Part shown: positions 34,561 through 47,563 of the stretch, one piece after another | How the letters are laid out: each line of letters begins with the position of its first letter | How positions within the stretch are numbered: the first letter of the stretch is position 1 | NCBI RefSeq assembly: GCF_010183535.1 | Contig: NC_071333.1 | Span: 10,228,587 to 10,292,586, forward strand | Direction: 5' to 3' | Length of the DNA: 64,000 nt | From: Caenorhabditis remanei | Lineage: Eukaryota > Nematoda > Chromadorea > Rhabditida > Rhabditidae | Position numbers and translations under genes: made by a program | Notes under the pieces: generated by a model | What the model saw: only the letters and a program-made list of their open reading frames with translations | Told to the model about the DNA's origin: nothing | Databases searched by the model: none

Positions 34561-35752
34561 GTCTAACCCTGTAAATGTTTATAATTGAAATGAATTTTAA
34601 GAACTATATGTTTTCAAGCAAAGAAAAAAAAGAAAAGAGAAAAAAACAAACTTCTGAAAATGCTATACCCTATGGAATCAGTCTCGAATATAGAAATTCA
34701 TATCTTTCTAAAATCTTCATCTCTTTCTAGCTACTAACCAAAAACATGTCCTACTTCAATATCTGTCGTCACTATGTGATGCTCACTAAATGTCGAAGGC
34801 GAACATTCTGAGTAGGTAAAAGGAGAGAAGAAGGAAGAAGTCACCCGATTCCGGATTCCCCGCCTTTTTTCGTTACCGTAGAAGCAATCAAGAGTGACAC
34901 GCTGACATCTTGACGTGGCTCGAGCTAAGGCTAAGGATTCGGTGTGGTTTGAGGGTCTCTCGACGAAACTTGTGTACGTTGAGGTAGTCCTCTTTCTTTC
35001 CCGGTTCTTATTTGAAAATAGTGTCATCGGTGAGTGGCACATTAATCTAATGAGATTCCGCCCATCAAATTTCGAGAGAGTTTCTGCCTCGGCGGGAAAA
35101 TTCGGAAATTTGAAAAAACAGAGTGAAGCACCAAGAGGAGTAATGTGAGAAAAAGTGAAGTAATGAGTGAGATGACAGAAGTCAAAGATTCCTTAAAAAA
35201 TTGGTTTATATAAAGGGAATATTGAATGGGAGTAACTTTTGAGCTATGAAAATAAAAGGATTTGAGAATCAGGGTCATCGATGAAAGACGTCGGAATTTT
35301 CCCAGAGGCATTATTATTCAACTATTTGCCAAATTGTGGATCTGGAGAGGATCAGTAAGGAACACTAAGAAACGCTGACTTTTCTTCACTTTATGTTTCG
35401 GACCCATTTATATAAGGGGTGGGGTCTCTTCGAACGGACCATTGGGTCGTAGCTCCGCCTCCAACGGGGTCTTAGAAACGACGTCATTCTTTTTTACATG
35501 GTGAAAAAAAGAAACTGATGTAACAACGAATTAGAGAGTCGAGAAAATAGGAGCTAGTAAAAAAGACAATACGATTGTGGGCAATTGAGTTGGATTCAGT
35601 AAAAGGTTCAATTGGGGAGACGCTGCACAGGTTGGGGGTCGACCCTCTTTTTTTTGGCGGATTGCTAACAGAAAATAGATTTTCTTCCTGAAATTTTGCG
35701 ACGAAATGCACGTTGTGTCATCAAATCTCATTTCAGGATTGTCAAATAGGTT
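34561..35752. other. flp-18 upstream region
   Basis: Non-coding sequence 5' of flp-18. A CAG acceptor lies eight bases upstream of its ATG (trans-splice site or a 5' UTR intron end). Neuron-specific enhancers are expected here, but I cannot identify sites. Frames such as 34734-35042 (minus) are not supported. Confidence 0.4.
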
Positions 35753-35809
35753 GGTTTCCACTCAATTTAAAGACAAGGAGGGTGTAGCCCACGCGATTGA
35801 GGGGAAACC
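35753..35809. repeat. 57-nt inverted repeat
   Basis: Arms GGTTTCCACTCAAT (35753-35766) and ATTGAGGGGAAACC (35796-35809) pair with one mismatch around a loop of 29 nt. It could be a MITE remnant, a structured RNA or chance. The loop is large for a microRNA precursor. Confidence 0.4.
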
Positions 35810-38800
35810 TAGACCTACTTGAGCCAACTTATATAACGTGAACCAAAATACAAATATTGCTTTGACTCATGGATCTATGAAAGAACGAAAACATCTTGAC
35901 TTCTGTTCTATGGAATTGAGATCAAAAACGCTTGATCCAAAAAGACAGTTCTGTGAGTTCTGATCAGAAATTAACATTTGATTCATTCCTGAAATAAAAT
36001 AAGAAAAAGGGAGTTACAGCCTCTTATGATTAAACTCTTTAAAAATGAATTTCATTGATAACCTTGAAACTGCCAGGCGACTAGTGCATTGCAAACATTT
36101 TTCATTATTTAATCACTGCATGTTCCTGCCACATGCATGTGCACGAGCAGAAACATGATGGAAATAACTTCCAGGCGTAATTAGTGTTCTGTCCACCCAC
36201 ATTTTGATACTATTTGAATGACGAAACTGCTACTATTTGAAGTCAAGAAAAACTTAAGAGATCCGGTGTGATGACTGTCAGGAAATGAGTCGAAGTTTGA
36301 TGCGTCGTAGAGTTTTGTGTTGATGTGGATAAGAAAAACAACGAAAAACAACTAAAGTGACAGGAAGTTTATCATTTCAAACTCATTCTTGGTCTACCAG
36401 TTCATTTTGTGACACATGTCCCATTTCCAGATGCTTCCTTTTTTCTGGAACATATCAAATTCTTGTTCTGAAAGCAGGGACCTAAACGGATTGCAATACT
36501 GCTGAAACCTAAAAATTCATTCCGAACAAGTTGATGTTAAATGCCTCTCGAATTTTCACTAGACTGTCTAACTGCTCTTTTCAATAAACAATCTTAATTT
36601 CTTTAGACAGTTTTGAATCCAAAATGGAAACATTATGTCATGTCTAGCGGAGGCAAATATAAATAAGATCAAATTAGACGTGACACCCACGTCCTTGTTC
36701 ATTGAAATCAGATGTCCTTAACTAAATCATATTCTCGCTCAAACATCATGCCGAGGAATAAATAGCATTCAGTCTCTTATTCCGGTGAAATCTTCTCGTG
36801 GGAGAGAAAGTCTCATTTTCCCATTAACAAAGGTTCGAAAAACATGGAACTTGGTGCTCGGAAGTTATGTGAAATTGGAAAAGTTTCACGTGAATTTATC
36901 GGTGGATCGTATGCTTTATTTTCAAGTAAATGACGCGAAATTCAGATAAAAATAGATTGAAAACGTAGCAAGGAAGAACCTGTCAACACGTCGTCTCGAA
37001 ACTAGCAGTTTTCGATGTCTTAGAAGTCAGTGAAATTGTATTAGTTGTTTGAGTACTCCCCAATAGGCTTCTACGTAAGGGTTCCTCCTTTACCTACATC
37101 AACGCAATGCCTCTTCTTGTTTAGATTGGGCCAATTCGATTTAGAAAAGACGAGAAGTTTGAAGGAATTTCGAAGAATTTGAGAAACCAAACTGAAGGGA
37201 GTGAGACATAAATTATGAACAGGATATGGTACTTGTGGGTTTGAAAATGGCAATTATTCGTTTGGTTCTTTTTTCGAGATCAAAAATGGCTCGTTTTGCG
37301 GAACAAGTTTTCAAGGCGAATGAAACGGAAGAATGTGAAGAATCGGGTGCAAGTTTTTGAACTACTTCCCGAACTTTCTTTGAAATGCAGAATAAAAAAT
37401 ATGGAATTTCTGAGACCCGGAACTATTTTTGTTCAGATCCTTAGCATCAAAACTCATGAACTGTGGGAGACCTACAGGTTATAAACTTTCTTACTATTTT
37501 TTTTTAATATATGAGTAAAAATCATTTTATTTAGAGAACTGCTAAAATAGTCCCGAAGAAATATAATTTCGAATCACCGCTTGAATTGATAACTGGAAAT
37601 TTCAGCACATGTTAACATGACCAAATATAAAAATTGTATTATGTATTATGAAAACATTTCAGTCTATGCATATTTGTGTTTGTATACCAGCTATAGCGAA
37701 GGTCAAATGACAGATTAGTTCTAGCTCAAAAAGATTGACGACTTGCTTTTCCAACGAACGGCCATATTATATTTTCGGCCGTCCTAGTTTTCACTCTAAG
37801 CTCACAACCAATTTTATTTCCCATTGTCCGGGATTTCTACAAAAGGATCCAAAAACACGAGGATTCTAAACTCTAATCGTGCGGTCCTCCCGCAAACCAA
37901 ACATTAGATAAAGACAAATGTCCTAAAAGAAAAACGTGTTTCATGCTTGGCCGAAATGCTTTTTCGGGGTAGTTTTTCGGCTGCTCAGAAATCTGGATAT
38001 GAAAACCGGGGGAGATAGAAAATGTTGGGGAAAAAGTTGAAGTGGCAGTTGGGGACTAATTCGGTGAAGGAAAAGAAGATCCTCAGCCCAACGGACAAAG
38101 TGCGAAGTTGAGAGCTAGATTTGCCGACTATTCCATTCAAACGAAGAGGTGAGGTACAATTCAATATTCTTTGGTTAGTGGACTTACAATAACTGCGATC
38201 AAAATTCAATTCGGGACTCAGGTGACCTTTGAGGCCGAAGTATGAAAATGAAAATTGAGATAAAACGGATATTACGTCTTGATTTCAAGTGTATTCAAGC
38301 GAAATTTGGCAACCTTCCTTCCTTCCGTTTTTCAACTTATTTATGGGGTCAAGTTTTGAAGATTGGAAGGGGAAAATAGAAAAGAAAAAATGGGTTGACT
38401 TTTCACTCTACGTGCATAACAATGGTTTTCTTGATTCGTAGGTAGCTATTAAATTTACTACGGGCGGACTCGTATATAACCGATAAACATAGGTTTTACA
38501 TTTTGAACCGGATAATATAAAAATTAAAAAAGGTATACGGTAGATAATTGTTGTGAAAACCAAAACGAGCTCTGCAAACAGCGGTTGCGGGGTATTGTGT
38601 GAAAGATGAACATTGAGGGTTGAAACAATTTTGGAAACACTTTGGAGGGCCTCACTAATGAAAAATATGCAAAATTTTGGCCTAGCACTTTGTTGCAGTT
38701 AATGAAGTTTTGACGCAAAATGTCAAGTTGACTATTGGGTTCTTCTTGAAACGTCATCTTGGTAAGACCTGGCAATAATCAATAAACTGGAAAGAATTTT

Positions 38801-41800
38801 TTAAACTGTAATTGACAGTTTGGTTTCTTAAAATGCTATTCATTACGTCATTTGCTGTAAATGAATTCCGTTCAGATTCAGAGATGACTACACTTTAACT
38901 TCAAATCTGATGTCTCATATTGTCTATAACTCCATATTATTTTTTTTCCGGCCTGCAGTTAGAAAAACTATTTCCCTTTCCAAAATAATGTTTAGAAGAC
39001 CAAATCGGCTGTCAAGAAACTGTTGGAGATACTTTCGACATTCCTATTACTCATTTTTTCACAATTTCTCTTATATGAAACCACGTGAACACACCGAAAA
39101 GACCTTGAATTCTGTTCTGTTCTTTTCTCGGATTGATTTGATAATGCACGAAGATGATTTACAGTTTCTGGTCACTGCAAGATTCTTTTGGTGATTTTTG
39201 AACGTATCTCTTCGACTTGGAGGAAAAAAATTCATATTTCACTTTACAAGTAACAAAACGTTACTTGTCGTTTTTCATTGTAGTGCCCCCACAATGAATA
39301 GAAATACACTCTTAACTCTAAGCAAGTTTCATCTGGGACCTCTCGTGGGCGACTTTTCACTGCTTTTGAACTTTCCAAAGCTTTCAATCATTTTTGACGA
39401 CCCGCGGAGTCCCGTAGGATTTCTCTTTCTACAAATAAATTTTCCAAGAAAGTTTTTCCGCATTATTTTCTATAAGTTAATGGACCAATACTTGATGAAC
39501 CCATAACCCTGAAAGTTCACCCCTATATAAAATATCAAATTTCGTCAGAAGTAGTCTAACTGATATTTGATCGTTCCATGAGAGAGTTATCTTTCTCATT
39601 TCGATTTGGTCTGCATGACCTCGAAATCGTCAAAACTTTCACGAATCATTCGATGCGACAACAAGATGTGATGTTCTCATTGTGGCAGCTAAACGAAAAG
39701 AGAAGAAAAATGAAGATGATGCAAACAGAGAACGATTGTTACAACTGACATAGAGCATGTGCTGTGATACTTGTGCAGAGGTCAACCCACGTTGTGGATT
39801 TGCTTTTGTGCTGTCGGGTCGATGTTCTTCGAGCAGAAAATAAACTATGAAATGTGATTCTTGATTCAAATTAACGAATTACCAAACTTGCAACATCTTC
39901 GAGACTGCAATGTCAATAGGTGCAATAAAACCTCAAATGAAAAGCTCTTTGTCAATTTCTGTAGTCACTGTTCTATTTCAAAACTCGCTATATTTTTCAT
40001 AAAAACCAAGAAATGTATGTCTGTCTCCCAGCTGCCATCATGAGAACATGATGCAAATTTCTGTCTCCCTAGCCGATTTGAACACATTTCCAAATCTATG
40101 TGAGCCCTGTCTCCCTGTTTTTTTTTAGACATTTTTCCTTATCCTCCAAATAAAAATAGCAGAAACATCTTTAAGTCTTCTTTTCATGCCACATTCCACC
40201 ATCTATTTGAGAAAAGTAGTGAATTTAATCTGCTTGAAAGCTTTTTGAAACACAATACATTGATTGTGCAAAAAACACAAGTAGGAATGCGAATCAAGCT
40301 AAATGCCTTCAAGTTCCATCACTTTCGTTTTATCTAGCCGACAAGTTTCTAGAGTTTTAATCGTTTTCCCTATTTCCGAAGAAAAAATCGGAAAGAAGCT
40401 GGCTCTGACATGCATTTCGCAATAGTGCACGCCTTCTTCTTTATCCCATGATGCAATTTTTGTCTATAAAAACGTTTTCACAAGCCCCATAACTCTCCGA
40501 TTTGGTATAGTAAGAGCCGTTAAGCTTTCCTAGTTTCTCATTTGTCCAAATTACTGGACAACCAGCAAAAACATAAACAAAAAGTAAATTCGATCTCTTC
40601 ACTTTCTGTCTTTGTCTTTGCTTTTTGAGAATTTAAATTCATCACAGCAAAGCTAGGGAATTCCAGGTTGTTTTTTTTCAAACTCTTGTTGTTTTTCGAT
40701 TAAGATTCAGTTATTCAACATACTCTACTTTCAAACTCCAGAAATGTTTTGATGGATATTTTTTGAATTCTACCAATCACCTCATTTCATTTTCAATATT
40801 TTCCTTGAACACGCCCTCAACCAATTTCATTCATTCCACATTCAATCCTCTTCTCGATCTCACTAATGTGTCAATAACATCCAAATTTGTTTCACTCGCG
40901 CACTCTCTCTGACAACCTCTGATTTATTCGCTCTTCTGCGCAGTGAAGACGTGCGGAAAAGCAAAATAGGGGGAAAATGTGTGCTCGTTGACAAAAAGAG
41001 CACCAGCTGCTGCCGTTGGACTCTTTTGCCGCATATCTTCACGTACACAGCTACTCTCTTCAACTCGATTACTCACAGTCAACTTGACATTTATTCATAG
41101 AATTCTTTTGTCGAAAAGATTGAAGCCAAAAACAGAGTGATCGCTCTCTGAGTTACGTGTCTCTTGGGAAAAGTATTTCCATTTCAGATTTTGTTCTCAT
41201 GGAAACAGACAAGAAAGTAAATCTTATATGTACTTGTGAATATTAAACGATTTCAAGCGAACTTCTTAAAATGCGCGTACTCCTTTGAGTAATGAATGAA
41301 ATTACGGAAAACTTGATTTTATTTTTGAAAATACTATTACTACAGAGGAACTCCCACCGACTATTTAACACGTAGCATGCGGAAGTGCGAAAAAACTACG
41401 ACTTTGTTTTTTTTTCTAAAAAAGATTTTGTGTCGAATGGAAACCTTACAATCCTGGATATTAGTGCCTAGGGCGTCAATACTAACCACCGATCTCTGAA
41501 TTCATACTTAATTTTCTCTATTCCGCTCGGTTAAAATAAGTGCTAAAGTTGATAGTGAAATTCCATTAATTTATTTTCAACTCCATTATAATTAAATTGC
41601 ATCTGCCACACCATATGTCCGTTATTTCTCTAGTTTTCTCTTCAGCACTTTACTAGTTGACGACTGAACATTCTTTGTATTTTTTTTCCGCTACCTTGCA
41701 CCTCACACAGGTCGCTTCGGATATGATGACAAGAATAGAAGAGATAGCGGGGGTCGATCGTCACTTCTCACAACTGCTCCCCATATCCTTTCCTTCCCAA

Positions 41801-43085
41801 TCGTCATACACTTCTGTTTCATCTTTTTTCTTTTTTCTCCTCTTCTTCTTCTCATCTTCACATATATACACATATCAAATTTTCCGCAGTGGCTGTCACC
41901 TCGTCCATTCTATCTTACCTAAAATCTCAGTTCGCAAACTTTTTTTCTTCTGATTCAAAAACATTGATCAAAGATTTCGGTTTGTTTTGAAGAGGAGAAG
42001 TCAGAGATTGGTTAGTTGATAATTCGTCATGAAAAGTGTTATTTTAGATATGATCAGTGCAAGTTGACATCAGTGTTTCCTGTTTGAGCTATTAGCAGTT
42101 GGATTATTACATGAGTAACACTGAAAACGTGATTTCCGCTGGAATGTTTTTGATTCTAAAAATCTGAATGCTTTCAGTGTAGTTTTCAAGTGTATGTTCT
42201 TCTGACCGTTTCATGAAATACGTGCCAAATGCATTCACCCTCTGAGCTGACATCTCCCATGAGAGTGAATGTTATCCATTCTTTGAAGGGTGAACTATGA
42301 ACTCTAAGACTGCGCGACTCAATGTTTTTTTCTCTCTTTTTTCTTCCGTTTGAGCTTGTCGGTTTCTGGTCAAATGCAGTGCATTGTGAAGGAACAAATT
42401 TGGTGATTGTGAAACAAGCATGATTGGTAGAGCCTGGATAAACTAGTTCTACCAAATTTTATGAGCAAATCGCATGTTGTTTGAAACATTGTATGCTTCC
42501 GACTCGATCTTGGTTTCTGTTTCTTCTCGTTAGCCCGAAAAAAGACACGAAACCAAGTTTTGCTTGGGACGCGGGGACGCTATCTGATGCCTTGAAACCA
42601 ACCGCCCCCATTTTCAATCCTTTCTTGCAGTCAGTTCATAGTTGTGTGTTAGATCTGTCCTCTCCCATCTATCTCTATTCGAAACAATGCCCTCGCAAGG
42701 AGTCGCTATCAACGTTCGGGTATGATATTGTGTTGTATAGTGAGAAGACATTAGACAATTGTTGTTGTGTGTTTGTCCTTCCCTTTTTGAAAATGTGTTG
42801 GTATTTTGAACAATCTTTGGAGGTTCTTCAAACTTTCCAATATAATTGAAGCCTATGTTCATTTTCCCCCTATAGCTGTCAGTAATAGCAGCCATGAAGT
42901 TATACTTCTCACACCCTCCAATTAGTTTCCGCTAAAACTCCGCCCCTCTCCCTGCTTCTTGCGCACTTCTACTCAGTTTCACCTGTCCAAACTCTCCTTC
43001 CATCTCTTCAGTTGTCATCAATTCGTTTCAACTTCCCCCCTCTCCCCAGTTCGTCCCCAGACCAATAAATCACATTTCTTTTCAG
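35810..43085. other. gene desert, 7.3 kb
   Basis: No gene could be supported in this stretch. All open frames (for example 37296-37484, 38910-39194 and 42481-42849, plus; 40863-41063, minus) lack splice context and protein-like composition. Pyrimidine tracts and a CTGTCTCCC motif recurring near 40020, 40060 and 40107 are present. The spacing fits a large regulatory domain for flp-18 to the left and the aquaporin to the right. Confidence 0.45.
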
Positions 43086-44146
43086 ATGGCCGCCGAACTT
43101 GAAAGAACCGAACAGGTTCGCGCTAAGATCCAAATTAAGAACCCATTGTTGAGAAATGCTCTCTCTGAGTTCTTTGGAACTTTTATACTCCTTTTCATCG
43201 GAATTGGAATTGTGATGCAGTTCATTCTCTCCAATGAGAAACTCAACACTTGGATCAACGTATGCAAAAACATCGCTATTTTCAGAAAACACCAGTAATT
43301 TTCAGATCAACTTGGGATGGGGATTGGCTATCGCCTTCTGTGTCTACTTGTGTTCTAAGACCTCTGGAGGACACTTCAACCCAGCTGTCTCTATTGCTTT
43401 CGTTACCCTGGGAAAACTCCCAGTCAAGGATTTCCTTGTCTACTGCGTCGTCCAAACCATTGGAGCCGCTCTTGGATCTCTTGCTGCATTCGGAATCTAC
43501 TACGGTATTATTTATAGAGATTTGATCTCAGTATAACGGTTTGTTGCAGACCAGTTCAACAAGTTTGCCGGAGGCTACCGTACTATCATTGGAGCCAAGG
43601 CCACCGCCGGATGCTTCTGCTCTTACCCAGCTCTTCATGTCTCCAACACCACCGCTTTCTTCGATCAAGTAATATAATTAAAATAATTGAACCTCAATAT
43701 AATTTACATTTCAGTTTGCCGGAACCGCTCTCCTTGTCCTCTTCGTCTGTGTTGTCATTGATAAGAGAAACGGAATCCCAGCCGCCGCTCACCCACTTCT
43801 CTTCGGACTCGTTGTCATGATGATCGGAACTTCCCTAGGAATGAACCTCGGATACCCAATCAACCCAGCTCGTGATCTCGGACCAAGACTTATCAGCTAC
43901 TTCATCTACGGATCTGGAGTTTTCAGCTACCACTCCTACTACTTCTGGGTCCCAGTTATTGCTCCACTAGTCGGAGCTGTCGCCGGAGCCTGGTCTTACA
44001 CTTTCTTCGTTGGAGCCCACATCCCAGATCAACGTGAAACCACCTACGTTCTTGTCGATGAAGCCAACCAACCACTCAAGCTTGCGTAAGATTGACGAAA
44101 GTGTAATTCAATTTAAACAGGGATTTTTTTCAGTACCGATGCCTAA
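43086..44146 (+). CDS. aquaglyceroporin (AQP family)
   Basis: Exons 43086-43259, 43306-43504, 43550-43668 and from 43715, giving about 290 residues of a six-helix major intrinsic protein. Both half-helix motifs are present: NPAV in loop B (GGHFNPAVS) and NPAR in loop E (YPINPARDLGPR). The Asp after NPAR is typical of glycerol-conducting aquaglyceroporins rather than water-only aquaporins. The first transmembrane stretch is FFGTFILLFIGIGIVMQF. The start lies right after a TTTTCAG acceptor. The last exon can end at TAA 44087-44089 (KLA) or splice at GC/GTAAGA to TTTTTTCAG/TACC, ending LATDA at 44146. C. elegans AQP-7 and AQP-8 are X-linked relatives; I cannot tell which one this is. Codon use is strongly biased to C-ending optimal codons, as in highly expressed worm genes. 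Confidence 0.93.
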
Positions 44147-44329
44147 ACTCCAAACAAAGAATCCTCTCCTGAGCTAGCTGCTTCTCATCTCACCCAAAAA
44201 ACAATATTGATAATAATGATAACCACAAAGAGCATAGTTAAAAGTCCCAGCTCATTCTTTCTTTTTTTGCAGTAGTAATTGTCATCAAAACATTGCTTTG
44301 CTTTCATCTTTTGTAATATAACGTTTCTG

Positions 44330-44335
44330 AATAAA
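44330..44335 (+). terminator. poly(A) signal of the aquaglyceroporin gene
   Basis: Canonical AATAAA about 185 bases after the stop codon, in a T-rich 3' region, before the tRNA genes. Confidence 0.65.
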
Positions 44336-44449
44336 GTTATGAAACCATATGACTGTATCTCTCTTTCAGATCTGAACCACGATGCATTATTAGGATACGA
44401 TTCATATAGTCAAATGAAATTCATATCCAAAACGAAAACAAAAAAGTTA

Positions 44450-44521
44450 TTCCGTTGCGGGGAATCGAACCCCGGCCTTATGGGTGAGAGCCATAAATCC
44501 TAACCACTAGACCACAACGGA
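44450..44521 (-). tRNA. tRNA-Glu (CTC)
   Basis: On the minus strand a 72-nt cloverleaf with acceptor stem TCCGTTG/CAACGGA and discriminator A. The A box reads TGGTCTAGTGG and the B box GGTTCGATTCC. The anticodon arm TATGG-CTCTCAC-CCATA gives anticodon CTC. No intron. It supplies Glu for GAG codons. Confidence 0.95.
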
Positions 44522-44651
44522 GACACTTTGCGTAGCGAGAGAAACAACTTAAAACATGACAAGTGCCGAGAAGTTGAAGCGCGAGAGAAAAGAGAAAAGT
44601 CATTTGTTGACTTGCTGTCATCACTCGCCGTGAAAGTGTAGGTCGATGTGC

Positions 44652-44723
44652 GCGTTCGTGGTGTAATGGTCAGCATGGATGCCTTCCAAGCATTCGACGG
44701 GGGTTCGATTCCCCCCGAACGCA
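44652..44723 (+). tRNA. tRNA-Gly (TCC)
   Basis: A 72-nt cloverleaf with acceptor stem GCGTTCG/CGAACGC and discriminator A. The A box reads TGGTGTAATGG and the B box GGTTCGATTCC. The anticodon arm GATGC-CTTCCAA-GCATT gives TCC, reading GGA, the preferred glycine codon in worms. A run of nine or so T follows within ten bases, a pol III terminator. Confidence 0.96.
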
Positions 44724-45513
44724 GAACTTTTTTTTTGTTTTCTCTTCAGATAAGATTAATAAAAAATGTCATCCAAATGTGCTGGTTGTAATAACTCATC
44801 AACTTCTAGCGGTTTTATTTATCTTTTATTTGATATTTTATTTGAGATGGAGGGCAAGAAGTCACTAACACAATCACAATTAAAAAATAAAAGAAAACAA
44901 GAGATACTTAAGAAAATCAGGAAGTTTAACATTATTGTTATAACAACGTGAGGAAGGTATAACCGGGAAACATTAACAGGAAGGGAATTGCAACAGGATA
45001 ATAATCGGTTGGGAGAATACTGAGAGCCAAATTTGGAAATGTGAGACAAAAGATATCTAATGTGGAAAGAGTTGCGTATTAAAGATTTAAGGTTTGACAA
45101 GAAGATGCAATGCAGACTTCTAGATTTGAAGGAAGTGATTCAGGCGAACTTTGTCAGCAATTAACATTCTGCAAATTCACTGTGAAAATAGAGCCAATTG
45201 AAAATCTTTTGGAAATCACAGAATGTAACCTGTATGTCATTTAACCTGCAAAATACCGACTTTTCCAATTACGAATTTTTATTTTCTTCAAAACTACAAA
45301 CACAATTTTCCTAAATGTTATCATAATTTGATGCACAATTAGTCAGCGACATTTTCATTTCTGTTAAACCACACGCGATAAACCTCAATCGGAAAGATCA
45401 AACTCCTTAATGACGATTTGGAAATTAATATCATCATGCAGGTGCCGATTGCACTCATTGATAACATTTGTATAAAAACCTCCACTACCCTACTGATATC
45501 GTATCAAACGAAA
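44724..45513. other. intergenic, lectin promoter side
   Basis: AT-rich with no gene. A TATA-like TATAAAA sits at 45471-45477, about 40 bases before the lectin ATG. The preceding TGATAACATT resembles a GATA-type intestinal site (TGATAA), common upstream of worm clec genes. Confidence 0.45.
45465..45477 (+). promoter_or_regulatory. TATA-like box of the lectin gene
   Basis: TATAAAA at 45471-45477 with TGATAA at 45459-45464, close upstream of the ATG at 45514. The pair fits an intestine-expressed worm gene; this is inference from motif and position. Confidence 0.45.
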
Positions 45514-46835
45514 ATGTCGCCAACTTTAATTTCTGTTTTCCTTCTGGTACTTATTGGTCTTCATTCGTCTGTTTCTGCAGCATCATGTCCGGCTGGGACA
45601 AAAATTTACAACTCAAAGTGGGTTTGATCTGATTTATCAGTTCAATCATTTTGGTTTTCAGGTGCTATGCTGCACTTGGTATGGATATGACAAGAGATAA
45701 CGCTCTGGCTTACTGTAAGAAGACATATGGGTCATACGCTAGACTTACTACACCTCTTACTTACGCTGAAAACAACTTTGTGACGGAACAAGTGCAGTGT
45801 AAGAGATATTTTCTGGAGACGGGCAGTTGTATTTCAATTTTCAGTGCACGCTAACTGGCACACCTGGCTCGAATTTGTCGCCGATGGAACCTATATCGTC
45901 GGGGATGATGGCAGACCACCAGTCTACACTAATTTCGCAGTCGGTAAGACAAAACAAATTGTTGGACCCAATACCTTCTGGGAGCAAAACCATAATATGT
46001 AACTTCACACTTTCAGGAGAACCATTCAGTGTGAGTCTCGGTTACTGTATCACTATTGGAATGAACGGATACTGGTATGCTCAACCATGCACTGATTCGC
46101 ACAGTGCTCTTTGCGAGTTTGATTTGGTGCCACCGACAGTGAAACCAACTATTGCACCTACTCTTGCTCCAAGTGGATACCCAAGCTGTGTGCAGAAGTA
46201 TTTGAGTAAGTAGTTTGAAAATTGTTCTCGGTTTTCACGACTATTTCCAGACTTTGTCCCCTGCCTGTCCGGATGGGACTACTACCCGCCGACTTGTTCG
46301 TGTTTCAAAGTAAGTAGTAATTTTCAAAGACACCATTTCTACTTCTATTTTCAGATTATTACTAATACTACCTACTATAATGCCATGAATGTCTGCAGAA
46401 GTATTGGTGGAACTTTAGCTTCAGTTCATAATGCTGGAGAAGCCGCATTTATTACCAGTAAGTAGTTTCCAATTATGTATTGACTAGCTAAAATTTGAAT
46501 TTTCAGGACTCGGAGCACAAGCAAACTCATACTGGACTCTCACAGCAACCGCTAGAGATAACATCATCGTTGGACTCACTTACAATTCCGATCGCGGAAT
46601 CTTCCAATGGGACGACTCCACAGTTTTCGACTACGCTCAAGGTTTTGCTCCAGCTGAGCCAGCTGATTACACCAGTCAGGGACAGGCAAGTATCCTGAGA
46701 CCAAAGTAAACAGTTAACATAAATTGTTTACAGATCGTTTTGAGTAACCCAATGGGGTATGCAACTTACATGAGAATGGGCAACTGTGCATTCCAAACCT
46801 GTCGTTATGCTGCATGCAAACGATATGTATACTAA
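45514..46835 (+). CDS. secreted C-type lectin with two CTLDs
   Basis: Eight short exons give about 345 residues. A signal peptide (MSPTLISVFLLVLIGLHSSVSA) is followed by CTLD 1 (CPAGTKIYNSKCYAA to CTDSHSALCEF). Its canonical features include WHTWLEF and the paired end cysteines. A Pro/Thr linker (PPTVKPTIAPTLAPSG) leads to CTLD 2 (CLSGWDYYPPTCSCF to CRYAACKRYVY). Neither domain shows a clear EPN or QPD calcium-sugar motif, so classical sugar binding is doubtful. The last intron starts with GC instead of GT (CAG/GCAAGT at 46685) and ends TTTACAG/ATC. C. elegans has over 200 clec genes, many intestinal and pathogen-induced. Exact orthologue not assigned. Confidence 0.9.
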
Positions 46836-46881
46836 TCATTAGATTTACCATCACTTCTAAATTTTAACTTGAATAATCTCA

Positions 46882-46887
46882 AATAAA
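46882..46887 (+). terminator. poly(A) signal of the lectin gene
   Basis: AATAAA 47 bases after the TAA stop, followed by a T-rich stretch. The short 3' UTR is normal for a worm gene. Confidence 0.75.
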
Positions 46888-47563
46888 ATGTTCAAATTTT
46901 GTTTTTCCTAGTATAATATGCGTTTCCTGATCGTGGAACACAGAAATCTCAAAATGACAGATCTAGGTGAGGACAAAGAGCATGAAAAACACGAGGTCAA
47001 CGAAGATATGTAAATTTTACTCAAAATAAGATTTTCCAATTGTCTATAGAGGACAATAAACCGAACGTCGCGTTTTATTTAATCATCGGTTGATTAGGCT
47101 GTCAACAAATGTTCAATAGTTTTATTAGGTTCATTGAACCAATTTCAATTAAGTAGTTAAATGTCATATTTAAGTGAAACAGGTGAAATATTCAGGAGAA
47201 TGGGGGATGAGTTGATAATTACCGGATGGAGGAATATTGTCACAGAATATACCGGAAAAGTAGCCCGTACCCAAAATGTGTATAAAACAAATAATCTGGG
47301 GAAAAAGAGAAAATATACTAACAAGGCTATAGGCAGTGTAAATCTCACTTCTATAGAAGGAATAGTTCAAGAACTGATTGACAAGTCAAGAAAGATGAGG
47401 AAAAGAGAATGATCATTATATACGAGTATTGTGCAGTTTCAGACCTTGTATGAGAATATGGAACACGGGAATATACCTATTAACCGGAATGGAATAATTG
47501 AATAATTGGATAGCGAGAGAGTAAACTGAAATTAGGAGCTTGTTGAAAAATTAGATGCATTGC
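46888..47563. other. intergenic between convergent genes
   Basis: Short spacer between the lectin and the CNNM gene, which converge. A frame at 47161-47412 (plus, 83 codons) has no splice or family support. Confidence 0.4.

Noticed and set aside
36118..36152. Short hairpin (TGTTCCTGC ... GAGCAGAAACA) as a microRNA
   Set aside because: Stem is too short and broken for a precursor.
40015..40115. CTGTCTCCC motif three times
   Set aside because: Irregular spacing and surrounded by pyrimidine-rich DNA; no reason to call it a regulatory array.
47161..47412. 83-codon frame, plus
   Set aside because: AT-rich spacer between convergent genes; opposite strand equally open, no splice sites.
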